Positions 1 through 9,014 of a stretch of 64,000 nucleotides of DNA are shown in pieces. The notes beneath the pieces are model-generated. The model did no database searches. It was not told the origin of the DNA and saw nothing but the letters and a program-made list of their open reading frames with translations. Numbering within the stretch: the first letter of the stretch is position 1; each line of letters begins with the position of its first letter. The stretch is from G965247265 sp965247265. Lineage in GTDB: Bacteria; Pseudomonadota; Gammaproteobacteria; UBA4575. The stretch lies in contig OZ252002.1 in assembly GCA_965247265.1 (NCBI GenBank), positions 1,364,001 to 1,428,000 of the forward strand, read 5' to 3'. The translations under genes were made by a program, and so were the position numbers.

Positions 1-327
1 GTCGTTGCCGAACAGGGGGATGATGAAGAGCAACCAAAAGACACTGTCTTAGGTTTAACATTACGTGCCTTAACAGAAGAAGAACTGAAAACGATGGAAT
101 TAGATAATAATGGTTTACTGGTGCTAAATGTAGAAAATGGATTAGCTAAGTCTGCAGGTATACGCAGTGGTGATGTAATTCAAATGCTAAATGGCGAATC
201 AGTAAGCGATGTTGGCGCATTTAAAACGTTGGTGGATTCTCTACCTCAAGGAAAATTTGTCTCACTTTTGGTGCAAAGGCCGCATGGACCGGAGTTTTTG
301 GCTTTACGCATACCTGTAAAAGAATAG
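1..327 (+). CDS. C-terminal end of a DegP/MucD-type periplasmic serine protease (partial)
   Basis: The reading frame is open from base 1 to the stop at 325-327, so only the last 108 codons of a longer gene are present. They encode a linker with an LGLTLRALTEEELK motif and then a PDZ fold (GLLVLNVENGLAKSAGIRSG, DVIQMLNGESVSD), which matches the second PDZ domain of Do-family proteases. The protease domain lies upstream of the window. An htrA/mucD-type gene directly ahead of lepA is a common gammaproteobacterial arrangement (end of the rpoE-rse operon), which supports the call. Which Do paralogue (DegP, DegQ or MucD) cannot be decided from the fragment. Confidence 0.85.
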   Translation, partial: VVAEQGDDEEQPKDTVLGLTLRALTEEELKTMELDNNGLLVLNVENGLAKSAGIRSGDVIQMLNGESVSDVGAFKTLVDSLPQGKFVSLLVQRPHGPEFLALRIPVKE

Positions 328-418
328 TGGAAAGTATGCGAAAGTAAGCGATAATCGGGCTTGTTTGAAATTACATGAATTATTCTAAGCAAGCCTTTCC
401 GGGTTACCCTTATTTTTT

Positions 419-2209
419 ATGGAGCGAATTCGCAACTTCTCTATCATTGCGCATATTGATCATGGAAAGTCCACGTTAGCGGATCGCTTCATTCAACATT
501 GCGGTGGTTTAACTGACCGTGAGATGAGTGAACAAGTGCTGGATTCCATGGATCTTGAGCGAGAACGTGGTATTACCATCAAAGCTCAGAGCGTTTCGTT
601 ACACTATCAGGCAAAAGATCGGCAATCGTATCAACTGAATTTAATTGACACCCCAGGGCATGTCGATTTTTCCTATGAAGTTTCAAGATCACTTACGGCA
701 TGTGAAGGTGCATTGCTGATTGTCGATGCATCGCAAGGTGTGGAAGCGCAAAGTGTCGCAAACTATTATACCGCTATAGATCTTGGCTTAGAGATTATTC
801 CAGTTCTGAACAAGATTGATCTACCATCTGCAGATCCAGAACGCGTAATCGCTGAAATTGAAGAGGTAATTGGAATTGATGCATCGGATGCATTATTGGT
901 AAGTGCAAAGACAGGACAAGGGATAGAGGATGTTTTAGAAGCAATTGTAAAACAACTTCCAGCCCCAGAAGGAGTTGAAGATGCTTCTTTAAAAGCTTTA
1001 ATCGTAGATTCATGGTTTGATAATTATGTAGGTGTAATTTCATTAGTACGCGTTATAAATGGAGTAATAAAGCCAAAGCAAAAATTAATGGCTATGTCAT
1101 CGAGACGTAGTTATCAAGTTGAGAAAGTGGGTGTCTTTACGCCTAAAAGAACAGAGACTGAAATGCTTGAGTCGGGACAGGTGGGTTATGTCATATGTGG
1201 CATTAAAGATATATCTGCTGCAAAAGTAGGCGATACCTTTACGTCAGCTTCCCATCCTGTTGAACAACCCTTAGAGGGGTTCAAAGAGGTTCAGCCAAAC
1301 GTATTTGCTGGAGTTTTTCCAGTCAGCGCAGATGATTACGAATCGTTTCGAGATGCGCTTGAAAAATTGCGATTAAATGATTCTGCATTTACCTACGAGC
1401 CTGAAACATCAGACGCATTGGGATTTGGATTTCGCTGTGGCTTTCTTGGAATGTTACATATGGAGATTGTACAAGAAAGACTTGAGCGGGAATATTCACT
1501 CGACCTAATTACCACGGCGCCAACGGTCGTATATGAAGTACATACTAGTGATGGCGAGATTTATTTTATTCACAACCCATCTAGTTTGCCGTCAACGAAC
1601 AAAATTCTTGAAATTCGTGAACCTATCATACATGCCTCAATTTTAGTGCCTCATGAGTATGTAGGAAATGTAATTACATTATGTATTGATAAGCGCGGCG
1701 TACAAAAAAGTTTGCATTATCATGGCAAGCAAGTATCGGTTATTTTTGAAATTCCGCTCAGCGAGGTTGTATTAGATTTCTTTGACAAACTTAAGTCCGT
1801 AAGCCGTGGATATGCATCATTTGACTATTACCAATCTCATTTTTTAGAAGCACCATTATTAAAACTAGATATTTTAATTAATGGAGAAAAAGTAGATGCA
1901 TTATCGTTGATAGTTCATCGAGACCAAGCACAAAATTATGGTCGGGATCTTGCGGTTAAAATGAAAGAGATAATTCCAAGGCAAATGTATGATGTTGCAA
2001 TTCAAGCAGCCATTGGTTCAAAAATTATTGCACGAACGACTACAAAGGCACTCAGAAAAAATGTCACTGCAAAATGTTATGGTGGAGATGTTACGCGTAA
2101 GAAAAAATTGTTAGAAAAGCAAAAAGCTGGCAAGAAACGTATGAAGCAGATTGGTAAGGTCGATATCCCGCAAGAAGCCTTTTTGGCAGTATTACGCGTT
2201 GAAAAATAA
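419..2209 (+). CDS. lepA: Elongation factor 4 (LepA), ribosome back-translocase GTPase
   Basis: The 596-residue protein has full family length. It begins with the G1 motif AHIDHGKSTLADRF, then the switch I region RERGITIKAQ, G3 DTPGHVDF and G4 NKIDLP, followed by the EF-G-like domains and the LepA-specific C-terminal domain (KAGKKRMKQIGKVDIPQEAF). LepA is a translational GTPase acting on stalled or mis-translocated ribosomes. The ATG at 419 gives the canonical MERIRNFSIIAHIDHGK start, although no strong Shine-Dalgarno is visible. The usual downstream partners lepB, rnc and era are absent; a metallo-beta-lactamase-fold gene follows after 11 bases. Confidence 0.97.
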   Translation: MERIRNFSIIAHIDHGKSTLADRFIQHCGGLTDREMSEQVLDSMDLERERGITIKAQSVSLHYQAKDRQSYQLNLIDTPGHVDFSYEVSRSLTACEGALLIVDASQGVEAQSVANYYTAIDLGLEIIPVLNKIDLPSADPERVIAEIEEVIGIDASDALLVSAKTGQGIEDVLEAIVKQLPAPEGVEDASLKALIVDSWFDNYVGVISLVRVINGVIKPKQKLMAMSSRRSYQVEKVGVFTPKRTETEMLESGQVGYVICGIKDISAAKVGDTFTSASHPVEQPLEGFKEVQPNVFAGVFPVSADDYESFRDALEKLRLNDSAFTYEPETSDALGFGFRCGFLGMLHMEIVQERLEREYSLDLITTAPTVVYEVHTSDGEIYFIHNPSSLPSTNKILEIREPIIHASILVPHEYVGNVITLCIDKRGVQKSLHYHGKQVSVIFEIPLSEVVLDFFDKLKSVSRGYASFDYYQSHFLEAPLLKLDILINGEKVDALSLIVHRDQAQNYGRDLAVKMKEIIPRQMYDVAIQAAIGSKIIARTTTKALRKNVTAKCYGGDVTRKKKLLEKQKAGKKRMKQIGKVDIPQEAFLAVLRVEK

Positions 2210-2220
2210 AGTTGCATAAT

Positions 2221-3138
2221 ATGCGCAGATTAGCCAATCAAGTAATTTTTGGAATATTATTATTAATATTTTCTGCAGTGACACATGCAGATTATTTACG
2301 AGTAACGTTATTAGGTACAGGTAGTCCGCGACCGGACACCAAGCGTTTGGGCCCCGCAGTGTTAGTGGAAGCAGGTGGTAAGTATATGCTATTTGATACA
2401 GGTCGTGGCGTGGTTCAGCGAATGAAACAATTGGATGTTCCCATTGCAGAAATAAATAATGTGTTTTTAACACATCTGCATTCCGATCATATCTCAGCAC
2501 TCGATGATGTTTGGCTTACTGGATGGATATATCAACGCCAACAACCGCTTAATGTCTATGGTCCTGTGGGCACCGAGTCATTTGCACAAGGGCTGCAGCA
2601 AGCATATGCCTACGATGCAAATTTGCGCAATGAATATTCTGGTTTAAGTGAAGTGTCTGCAAAGTTAATGACAACCGAAATTGAACCAGGAGTCATTTAT
2701 TCCCTTGATGGGGTTAAAGTCACTGCATTTTTAGTTGATCACAAGCCTGTGGAACCTGCGTATGGCTATAGAATTGATTTTGGTGATCGTTCAATTGTTA
2801 TATCAGGCGACACAACGTATTCGAAAAACTTGGTCGACCATGCGCAAGATATAGATTTACTTGTGCACGAAATATTTGCATCAAAAGCAGATATACTTGA
2901 TAAAAATCCAAGATTACAAAAAATTGAGCGGTATCATACAAATTCTTCGCAAATGATAGATATACTAAATCAAGCCAAGCCTCGTATAGCAGTGCTCACA
3001 CATGTCATTCTAATAGGCATTGAAGGAAGTAATTTAATTCAACATTTACAAGATGAATATACTGGTGATGTTGTGCTTGGAGAAGATCTAATGAGAATAG
3101 AAGTTGGAGATGAAATTAAGATAGCTCCATCTAATTAA
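2221..3138 (+). CDS. Exported metallo-beta-lactamase-fold hydrolase (RNase Z/arylsulfatase-like)
   Basis: The protein opens with a Sec signal peptide (hydrophobic stretch FGILLLIFSAVTHA) and then shows the beta-lactamase-fold core: GTGSPRPD near the N-terminus, FDTGRG, the metal-binding HxHxDH motif as THLHSDH, and ISGDTTYS for a further metal ligand. RNase Z-type sequence with a signal peptide is typical of periplasmic MBL hydrolases of unknown substrate, so tRNA processing is unlikely. I chose the ATG at 2221, giving MRRLANQ. A TTG at 2212 would add three residues. The gene follows lepA closely and probably shares its transcript. Confidence 0.8.
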   Translation: MRRLANQVIFGILLLIFSAVTHADYLRVTLLGTGSPRPDTKRLGPAVLVEAGGKYMLFDTGRGVVQRMKQLDVPIAEINNVFLTHLHSDHISALDDVWLTGWIYQRQQPLNVYGPVGTESFAQGLQQAYAYDANLRNEYSGLSEVSAKLMTTEIEPGVIYSLDGVKVTAFLVDHKPVEPAYGYRIDFGDRSIVISGDTTYSKNLVDHAQDIDLLVHEIFASKADILDKNPRLQKIERYHTNSSQMIDILNQAKPRIAVLTHVILIGIEGSNLIQHLQDEYTGDVVLGEDLMRIEVGDEIKIAPSN

Positions 3139-3183
3139 AAATAAAATTATATCATTCACAATCGATATTATATTAAAAGTTAA

Positions 3184-4005
3184 ATGCAACTCGATTATTC
3201 AAAACCACTACTTATGGGCGTACTCAATGTAACGCCAGATAGTTTTTCAGATGGCGGTATGTATCCATCATCTAAAGATGCGATTATTCGTGGCTTAGAA
3301 ATGATTGAACAAGGGGCGGATATTATTGATGTCGGCGGCGAATCTACTCGTCCCGGTGCGCAACGAATCGATGCAACTGAACAAAAACGACGGGTATTGG
3401 ATGTAATTGCAGCGCTGCGTAAAGAATTGCCTGAACAAATTCACATTAGTATTGATACAACGTTATCGGATGTTGCAAAAGCATCGCTGGATGCGGGTGC
3501 GACGATGCTGAATGATGTAAGTGCAGGGCGTGAAGATAAAAAAATTTTAAATCTTGCAGCCGCTGCAGATGTACCTATTTGCCTAATGCATATGCAAGGC
3601 AGCCCAGCCACAATGCAGGAAAATCCAAGCTATGACAATGTAACAAAAGAAGTTTCCGAATATTTAGTCATGCAAGCATCTGAAGCTGAGCGTGTTGGTG
3701 TAAAGAAGGAAAATATAATATTGGATCCAGGTATTGGTTTTGGTAAACGTACCCAACATAATTTAGAGCTCTTGTGTGATTTAGAGAAAATAACCAATTT
3801 AGGTTACCCAATCTTACTGGGGACAAGTCGCAAACGATTTATGGGAGAAATTGCCAAGCAACAGGACCCAAAAGAGAGGATGCCTGCAACCTGTGCAACA
3901 AGTGCTATGGGTGTTTTAGCGGGAGTAAAAATATTTCGTGTGCATGATATCTGGCAAAATCGTCAAGCCTTAGATGTGACGTGGGCTATTAAATCAAGCC
4001 GATAG
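3184..4005 (+). CDS. folP: Dihydropteroate synthase
   Basis: At 273 residues this has family length and carries all the hallmark segments: LMGVLNVTPDSFSDGG at the N-terminus, DIIDVGGESTRPGA for the pterin loop, ISIDTT, DPGIGFGK and LLGTSRKRF. It condenses 6-hydroxymethyl-dihydropterin diphosphate with p-aminobenzoate in folate synthesis. The gene is usually found between ftsH and glmM in gammaproteobacteria; here it sits after lepA and an MBL-fold gene with a 45-base gap. The Pfam family also contains methanopterin-pathway paralogues, but the motifs fit the folate enzyme. Confidence 0.95.
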   Translation: MQLDYSKPLLMGVLNVTPDSFSDGGMYPSSKDAIIRGLEMIEQGADIIDVGGESTRPGAQRIDATEQKRRVLDVIAALRKELPEQIHISIDTTLSDVAKASLDAGATMLNDVSAGREDKKILNLAAAADVPICLMHMQGSPATMQENPSYDNVTKEVSEYLVMQASEAERVGVKKENIILDPGIGFGKRTQHNLELLCDLEKITNLGYPILLGTSRKRFMGEIAKQQDPKERMPATCATSAMGVLAGVKIFRVHDIWQNRQALDVTWAIKSSR

Positions 4006-4019
4006 ATTAGAGCTAAACT

Positions 4020-4268
4020 TTAATTATTGGTCTGAATTAAGTTTTCTTTTTCTTCTTTTGTCAGTTTTTTTATCTTTGCTTCACGTTTACCGGCACTGCT
4101 TTTAGAATGACCAACTTCTTTGTAAACAATTTTAATGGGCGTTCTTCCATTAAAATACTTCGCGCCACATCCATTTGCATGCTGTTTGAATCGTCTTTCT
4201 AAGTCTGTAGTAATCCCTGTGTAATAGGAATTATCGCTGGACTGAATGATATAAATATACCAACTCAT
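4020..4268 (-). CDS. GIY-YIG domain protein, UPF0213/YhbQ type
   Basis: A short protein of 82 residues made almost entirely of one GIY-YIG nuclease domain: YIYIIQSSDNSYYTGIT at the start, the arginine helix DLERRFKQH, and NGRTPIKIVYKE. Members of this free-standing family are predicted structure-specific endonucleases; E. coli YhbQ is the best-known relative. It converges on folP with a 14-base gap and lies 15 bases downstream of tesA on the same strand, so it is probably co-transcribed with tesA. The biological role is not known. Confidence 0.85.
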   Translation of the reverse strand: MSWYIYIIQSSDNSYYTGITTDLERRFKQHANGCGAKYFNGRTPIKIVYKEVGHSKSSAGKREAKIKKLTKEEKENLIQTNN

Positions 4269-4283
4269 ATTAATTTAAATTCG

Positions 4284-4907
4284 CTAGAATTTCTTAAGCA
4301 ATTTATTAAGTGAAGGCCAAATATTATTTAAAATTATTGGCTGTGCCTTAGCATTTGGATGAAGACCGTCAGTTTGCATAAGTGTTTCATTAAACGCAAT
4401 CCCTTTCAAAATAAAAGGCACCAAGGCTATTGAATTATCTTTAGAAATTAGAAGGTAGGTATGGTGAAACTCGTTAGAATATTTTTTACCGTAATTCGGT
4501 GGTAGCTTTATCCCTAATAATAAGGTAGTCGCTATTTTTTCACATAAAGTAACTATTGTGTTTAACTGATTTCGCATTTGAGTAATAGATTGTCCACGTA
4601 AACCGTCATTTGCACCCAGTTCTATAATACATATGGCTGGCTGATGTAGAGCCAGTAAGTTGGGTAATCTGGCAAGTCCGCCTGTCGTTGTATCACCGCT
4701 CACAGAGGCATTGACTACGTTCCAAAATAAGCCTTCGTTATAATTTTGATTAAGTCTGGATTGTAATAAACTAACCCAGCCTTGTTCTACCTCTATGCCA
4801 TATGCGGCACTTAAGCTATCTCCTAGCACGAGAATAGTTTTTTCTTCTGCATAGCAAGGTAAGGCTAATAACAGCGATATTAATAATATAAAACGGAGAA
4901 TAAACAT
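4284..4907 (-). CDS. tesA: Periplasmic GDSL esterase, TesA (thioesterase I / lysophospholipase L1)
   Basis: The start at 4907 gives MFILRF and a Sec signal (LLISLLLALPCYA); a longer frame to 5021 would place extra residues in front of the signal and overlap the divergent ATPase gene. The SGNH-hydrolase blocks are all present: block I VLGDSLSAAYGI with the catalytic Ser, block III GANDGLRG, and block V DGLHPNAKAQ with the Asp-His pair. The length (207 residues) fits TesA. As in E. coli tesA-ybbAP, it is transcribed away from an ABC ATPase/permease pair; here the two start codons overlap. Confidence 0.9.
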   Translation of the reverse strand: MFILRFILLISLLLALPCYAEEKTILVLGDSLSAAYGIEVEQGWVSLLQSRLNQNYNEGLFWNVVNASVSGDTTTGGLARLPNLLALHQPAICIIELGANDGLRGQSITQMRNQLNTIVTLCEKIATTLLLGIKLPPNYGKKYSNEFHHTYLLISKDNSIALVPFILKGIAFNETLMQTDGLHPNAKAQPIILNNIWPSLNKLLKKF

Positions 4908-5583
4908 TTCAAATTCAATTATTCTTAATTGTGAACACGTTAGCAAAGCTGTCACATCTTCGGAAGGTTCGATTTCAATTCTAGACGATATCAGTATTAA
5001 AGTATCCAAAGCAGAGGCCATTGCAGTGGTGGGGCAATCAGGATCTGGTAAGACTACTTTGTTAAGTTTAATGACAGGGCTAGATACTCCATCATCCGGG
5101 AGTATCGAAATATTTAAAAATTCTATAGCTAGTTTAGATGAGGACGGTCGTGCCGAGCTGCGCCATCGTTATATCGGATTTGTTTTCCAATCATTTCACC
5201 TGCTTCCAGGCTTTACTGCACTTGAAAATGTGATGTTGCCATTAGAAATTGATGATGACATCAATGCAAAGCAGTGCGCTAAGCAATTATTAGAAAGAGT
5301 GGGTATGGAGCATCGCTTGAACCATTACCCCAGTACATTATCGGGTGGTGAGCAACAACGTGTCGCTATTGCACGTGCATTTGTAAGGGCGCCTCCTTTA
5401 TTACTTGCCGATGAACCAACAGGTAATTTAGATGTTAAGACAGGTGAAATAATTATCGATCTGTTGTTTGAAATGAATAGTGAACAACAAACTGCACTAA
5501 TTTTGGTAACGCACGATGAATCCCTGACGAATAGATGTCAGCGTTGTTATCGTTTGGACCAAGGTCGATTGCATCGGCTATAA
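4906..5583 (+). CDS. ABC transporter ATP-binding protein, YbbA/LolD-like
   Basis: The ATPase has Walker A GQSGSGKT, Q-loop FQSFHLLPGFT, signature LSGGEQQRVAIARA, Walker B LLLADEPTGNLD and the H-loop VTHDE. The only ordinary start codon in frame is the GTG at 5026, three codons before Walker A, which would delete the first beta strands. Homologous sequence (IILNCEHVSK then ILDDISIKV) extends upstream to about 4906. A GGAG at 4895-4898 lies 7 bases before an ATT codon at 4906, so I place the start there, tentatively as a non-standard ATT initiation or a mutated ATG. It forms a unit with the next permease and is divergent from tesA. Substrate unknown; YbbAP-type exporters are linked to lipids or hydrophobic compounds. 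Confidence 0.8.
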   Translation: MSNSIILNCEHVSKAVTSSEGSISILDDISIKVSKAEAIAVVGQSGSGKTTLLSLMTGLDTPSSGSIEIFKNSIASLDEDGRAELRHRYIGFVFQSFHLLPGFTALENVMLPLEIDDDINAKQCAKQLLERVGMEHRLNHYPSTLSGGEQQRVAIARAFVRAPPLLLADEPTGNLDVKTGEIIIDLLFEMNSEQQTALILVTHDESLTNRCQRCYRLDQGRLHRL

Positions 5584-5585
5584 GT

Positions 5586-8072
5586 ATGTTTTTATTCTAT
5601 CGTAGATTACTACAACGCCAGTGGAGATTGGCGACTATTCGGCTATTTTGTATTGCTATTACTATAGCCTGCGCCGTGACATTCAGTATTAGTTTATTGG
5701 GAGACCGGTTAGAGCAACTATTCAAAAATCAGGCAAAAGAAGTTTTAGCAGCGGATATGGTATTGCAATCCACGGCAGATCTTAGTCCAGAACAGCTCAA
5801 TCTTGTAGAAAATTCTGTGTTGCAAATGGCACAAACGCTAAGTTTTCAAACAATTGCAAATACAAAAAATGCTTTTATATTAAGTAGTGTTAAAGCTGTT
5901 TCAAATAAATACCCTCTGCGTGGGAAACTGCAAATTTCCACTACTCTATATAGTCAGCGACAAGCAATAGATAAAGGGCCGCCGTCAGGTGAAGTTTGGG
6001 TAGAAGATCGAGTTTTAAATGAGCTAAATATTAAAGTAGGTCATTTTATAGATATTGGTGAAGCCAGTTTTAAAATTTCACGCATACTTGTATATGAACC
6101 AGATCGTGGTAATAGTTTTTATAGTTTTACACCAAGAATCATGATGAATCTAGATGCCTTACACAAGACAGAAGTAATTCGACCAGGAAGCCGATATACA
6201 AAAAGATATTTATTTTCGGGAGGTGAGAGTGTAATTAAAAATTTAAAATCAAAAATAGAGCCTACGCTAAAATTATATCAAGAAATAATTACGGTAGATT
6301 CAGCAAACCAAACATTGTCAGCAACACTTGACCGTGCCTATCAGTTTTTAAATATTACTGCACTGGTAGCAATATTATTAGGTGCCGTTGCAACGGCACT
6401 TGTAAGTTTCCAATATGCGAATGAAACAACTCATCAATATGCTATTTTAAGGTGTTTAGGTTTACAAGGGAAGCGAATGAAGGGCTCAATAATTGTTCCT
6501 TTTGTAGTTTACACAATATTTTCAATATGTATGGGAATTATTGTGGGTTATGTTGCGCACTTAGCAATTATAAATAGTTTAAGTGAATTACTACCTAATA
6601 CGTTGCCCCCGCCAGGACCTAAACCGTTTCTTATAGGAATCGCCACGTCTGTCATTGTAGTATCGAGTTTTGCAGGACCATTTTTATATGCATTACTTAA
6701 AACCTCACCAAAGCTTCTACTAAATAAAGATGGGACACATCAGCATAATTTATTTATTACATTTAGTTTAATATTGATCGGATTATCATCCTTAGTGTTT
6801 ATTAGCACACAAGAAGTATTGATGAGTTTTAAAATAATTATTACTTTATGTGTATTCATAGCATTTGCATACTATTTTACAAAGATGTTTATCTGGTGGT
6901 CGTTAAAACGAAACAGCCGTGCAACAGCAATAAAAAATCTAAGTCTTCGCATGCTTGATGCAAATCGCCGAATGATAAGTCTTCAAATTATTGCAATAGC
7001 GATAACGTTTTTCTCACTCGCGCTTATAGCGACGGTACGTGATGATTTGCTAACCTCATGGCAATCTAAAGTGCCTGATAATGCACCAAATATTTTTGCA
7101 ATCAACTTATTCACAGCGGACAAAGATAAATTTATTTCGTTCTTGAAAGAAAAAAATTTAGCGCATAGCCCCATGTATCCCATTGTGCGTGGGCGTTTAA
7201 GCGCTGTAAATGGTGCGCCAATTCGAGAATACGCCAGTAAGGAAACAGAAAGGCAAGATGAGTCTTTAGATAGAGATCTATCTTTAACATGGGGGTTCGA
7301 ATTGCCAAAAGACAATAACATTATTGCGGGCTCATGGCATGATAAAGAAAATTCACCGCCGTATAATGCGGTGTCCGTTGAAGAGGGCATTGCAGAGAAT
7401 TTAGAGATAAGTTTGGGGGACGTTCTCGAATTCACAGTGGAAACTCAAATTACCCAAGCAACGGTCACCAGTTTACGTAGCGTAGAATGGGAATCATTTA
7501 CGCCTAATTTCTATATGATCTTTTATCCAGGTTCACTAGCTGGTTTGCCGACATCATATATAGCGAGTTTACGATTGGAAGATAAGCAGCGTTTATATTT
7601 GAAAGATCTAGTCGGCGCATTTCCAAGCGCTACGTTTTTTGATGTAGATTTTCTTTTAAATAGAATTAGAGGTATTGCACAACAAATTAGTCTTGCAGTA
7701 GAAACTATTTTATACTTTTCGTTGTTTGCATCTTTGGTAATATTTATTTCAATCGAAATGATATTGCGTCACAACAGAAATTATAGTACTGCGATATTTA
7801 AAGCGATAGGGGCAAAGACTGGGCTTATACGGAGAATATTTCGAACACAATTTATTATAGTTGGTTTGATAGCTGGAGTATTTGCATATGCTTTAAATAT
7901 AAGTATTAGTTTTATCATTTCAACCTATATCATAGAAGGAAATTTCATTTTTAATTATAAAACGTTATTACTATGTTTGGTAATTGCGCCATTATTAGTG
8001 TTGGTAGCAGGATACTTCTCAATACGGAAGACTAGCCAGATTTCTGCTACAAGTTTATTAAATGAGAATTAG
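5586..8072 (+). CDS. ABC transporter permease, YbbP/FtsX-like
   Basis: The ATG at 5586, two bases after the ATPase stop, gives an 828-residue protein starting MFLFYRRLLQRQWRLATIRLF. One N-terminal membrane segment is followed by a large periplasmic region, a group of central membrane helices (FtsX domain around residues 250-350), a second periplasmic region and a C-terminal FtsX domain with helices (IFISIEMILRHNRNYSTAIFKAIG). This double FtsX layout with about 10 membrane segments is that of YbbP. The gene is translationally coupled to its ATPase. The substrate cannot be read from the sequence. Confidence 0.85.
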   Translation: MFLFYRRLLQRQWRLATIRLFCIAITIACAVTFSISLLGDRLEQLFKNQAKEVLAADMVLQSTADLSPEQLNLVENSVLQMAQTLSFQTIANTKNAFILSSVKAVSNKYPLRGKLQISTTLYSQRQAIDKGPPSGEVWVEDRVLNELNIKVGHFIDIGEASFKISRILVYEPDRGNSFYSFTPRIMMNLDALHKTEVIRPGSRYTKRYLFSGGESVIKNLKSKIEPTLKLYQEIITVDSANQTLSATLDRAYQFLNITALVAILLGAVATALVSFQYANETTHQYAILRCLGLQGKRMKGSIIVPFVVYTIFSICMGIIVGYVAHLAIINSLSELLPNTLPPPGPKPFLIGIATSVIVVSSFAGPFLYALLKTSPKLLLNKDGTHQHNLFITFSLILIGLSSLVFISTQEVLMSFKIIITLCVFIAFAYYFTKMFIWWSLKRNSRATAIKNLSLRMLDANRRMISLQIIAIAITFFSLALIATVRDDLLTSWQSKVPDNAPNIFAINLFTADKDKFISFLKEKNLAHSPMYPIVRGRLSAVNGAPIREYASKETERQDESLDRDLSLTWGFELPKDNNIIAGSWHDKENSPPYNAVSVEEGIAENLEISLGDVLEFTVETQITQATVTSLRSVEWESFTPNFYMIFYPGSLAGLPTSYIASLRLEDKQRLYLKDLVGAFPSATFFDVDFLLNRIRGIAQQISLAVETILYFSLFASLVIFISIEMILRHNRNYSTAIFKAIGAKTGLIRRIFRTQFIIVGLIAGVFAYALNISISFIISTYIIEGNFIFNYKTLLLCLVIAPLLVLVAGYFSIRKTSQISATSLLNEN

Positions 8073-8075
8073 TTT

Positions 8076-8663
8076 ATGCGTAAATATTCGCAAGCTTGCG
8101 AACAAAATAAAGAGCCCATTCTTAATGTACTTAAACGTGTATATAAAGATTGCAGCGATGTGCTAGAAATTGGTAGTGGTACAGGACAACATGCAGCATT
8201 TTTTGCAACAAACCTCCCGAATTTAACTTGGCAACCCAGTGATTTGAAAGAAAATCACTCCAGCATTGAAGCATGGGCAGAAGAGGGCATATCCAATTTA
8301 AAAAAACCTATAGAGTTAGATGTTAGGCAACATCCATGGCCTATTTTTTCTGTCGATGCAGTTTTCTGCGCAAATGTATTCCATATCATCTCATTGGATC
8401 AGGTGACACACTTTTATCTAGGCGTTGGCGAGGTTCTTAAGTCTAAAGGCGTGCTGCTTGTATACGGGCCTTTCTCATATGCTGGGAAACATACCAGTAA
8501 AAGTAATCAAGAATTTGATCAATATTTAAAGCAACATGACCCACTAAGCGGTGTCCGAGATATCGTAGATCTTGATAATTTAGCTCAAACTGTAGGGCTG
8601 GAGCTGGTAGAAGATTATGCAATGCCGGCTAATAATAGGTGCTTAGTGTGGCAATCGAACTGA
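8076..8663 (+). CDS. DUF938 class I SAM-dependent methyltransferase
   Basis: The 195-residue protein starts RKYSQACEQNKEPIL, the conserved DUF938 opening, and then carries the SAM-binding motif LEIGSGTGQHAAFF. Later blocks (QPSDLKENH, FCANVFHIIS, GVLLVYGPFSY) match this family of small proteobacterial and vertebrate (METTL26-like) methyltransferases with unknown substrate. The ATG follows the permease stop by three bases, so it is read as the last gene of that operon. Family assignment is solid, but no function can be given. Confidence 0.88.
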   Translation: MRKYSQACEQNKEPILNVLKRVYKDCSDVLEIGSGTGQHAAFFATNLPNLTWQPSDLKENHSSIEAWAEEGISNLKKPIELDVRQHPWPIFSVDAVFCANVFHIISLDQVTHFYLGVGEVLKSKGVLLVYGPFSYAGKHTSKSNQEFDQYLKQHDPLSGVRDIVDLDNLAQTVGLELVEDYAMPANNRCLVWQSN

Positions 8664-8789
8664 TGTGTAAATATTCCATTTATCACGACTTTTATACCGT
8701 TCATCTCTCACCATAAATGGTGATGCAGTTCACATATGAAAATAACACTTCCTAGAGAGATGTTATTAAATAATTAGATGGAGTTGGAC

Positions 8790-8912
8790 ATGGATACATT
8801 AATGATTATTGCATTACAGTTTATTGTTGTAGGAATAACGCTAGTAGGTATGTGGCACTTGCTTAAAAACAGAGATGGTTTTCATAATTCAGAGATTAAA
8901 CGCCATCACTAA
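8790..8912 (+). CDS. Small single-pass membrane protein (40 aa)
   Basis: A short frame runs from the ATG at 8790 to TAA at 8910-8912. A GGAG lies 7 bases upstream at 8780-8783. The protein has one hydrophobic helix (IIALQFIVVGITLVGMWHLL) and a basic, polar tail ending RHH. A strong rho-independent terminator starts 25 bases after the stop, which supports a real transcription unit. I recognise no family. Confidence 0.55.
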   Translation: MDTLMIIALQFIVVGITLVGMWHLLKNRDGFHNSEIKRHH

Positions 8913-8936
8913 AAGTAATTTAATTTATGCTCTCCT

Positions 8937-8962
8937 AGCCCGGTATATCCGGGCTTTTTTTT
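8937..8962 (+). terminator. Rho-independent terminator
   Basis: AGCCCGG and CCGGGCT form a 7-bp GC-rich stem around a TATAT loop, directly followed by eight T residues. It closes the unit ending with the small membrane protein at 8790-8912. Confidence 0.9.
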
Positions 8963-9014
8963 GATATGGAATATATAATGGGCATAAAAGATCCAATTAA
9001 TTGTGGAGGCAGTC

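Noticed and set aside
795..1043. Minus-strand open frame inside lepA, rich in Leu and His
   Set aside because: It is the complement of a conserved lepA segment, with the odd composition typical of antisense frames and no ribosome site.
2192..2500. Minus-strand frame over the lepA/MBL junction
   Set aside because: The opposite strand encodes a clear signal peptide and MBL motifs, so this frame is a shadow.
6983..7435. 150-codon minus-strand frame within the ABC permease
   Set aside because: It lies fully within a continuous FtsX-type permease gene and shows no domain of its own.
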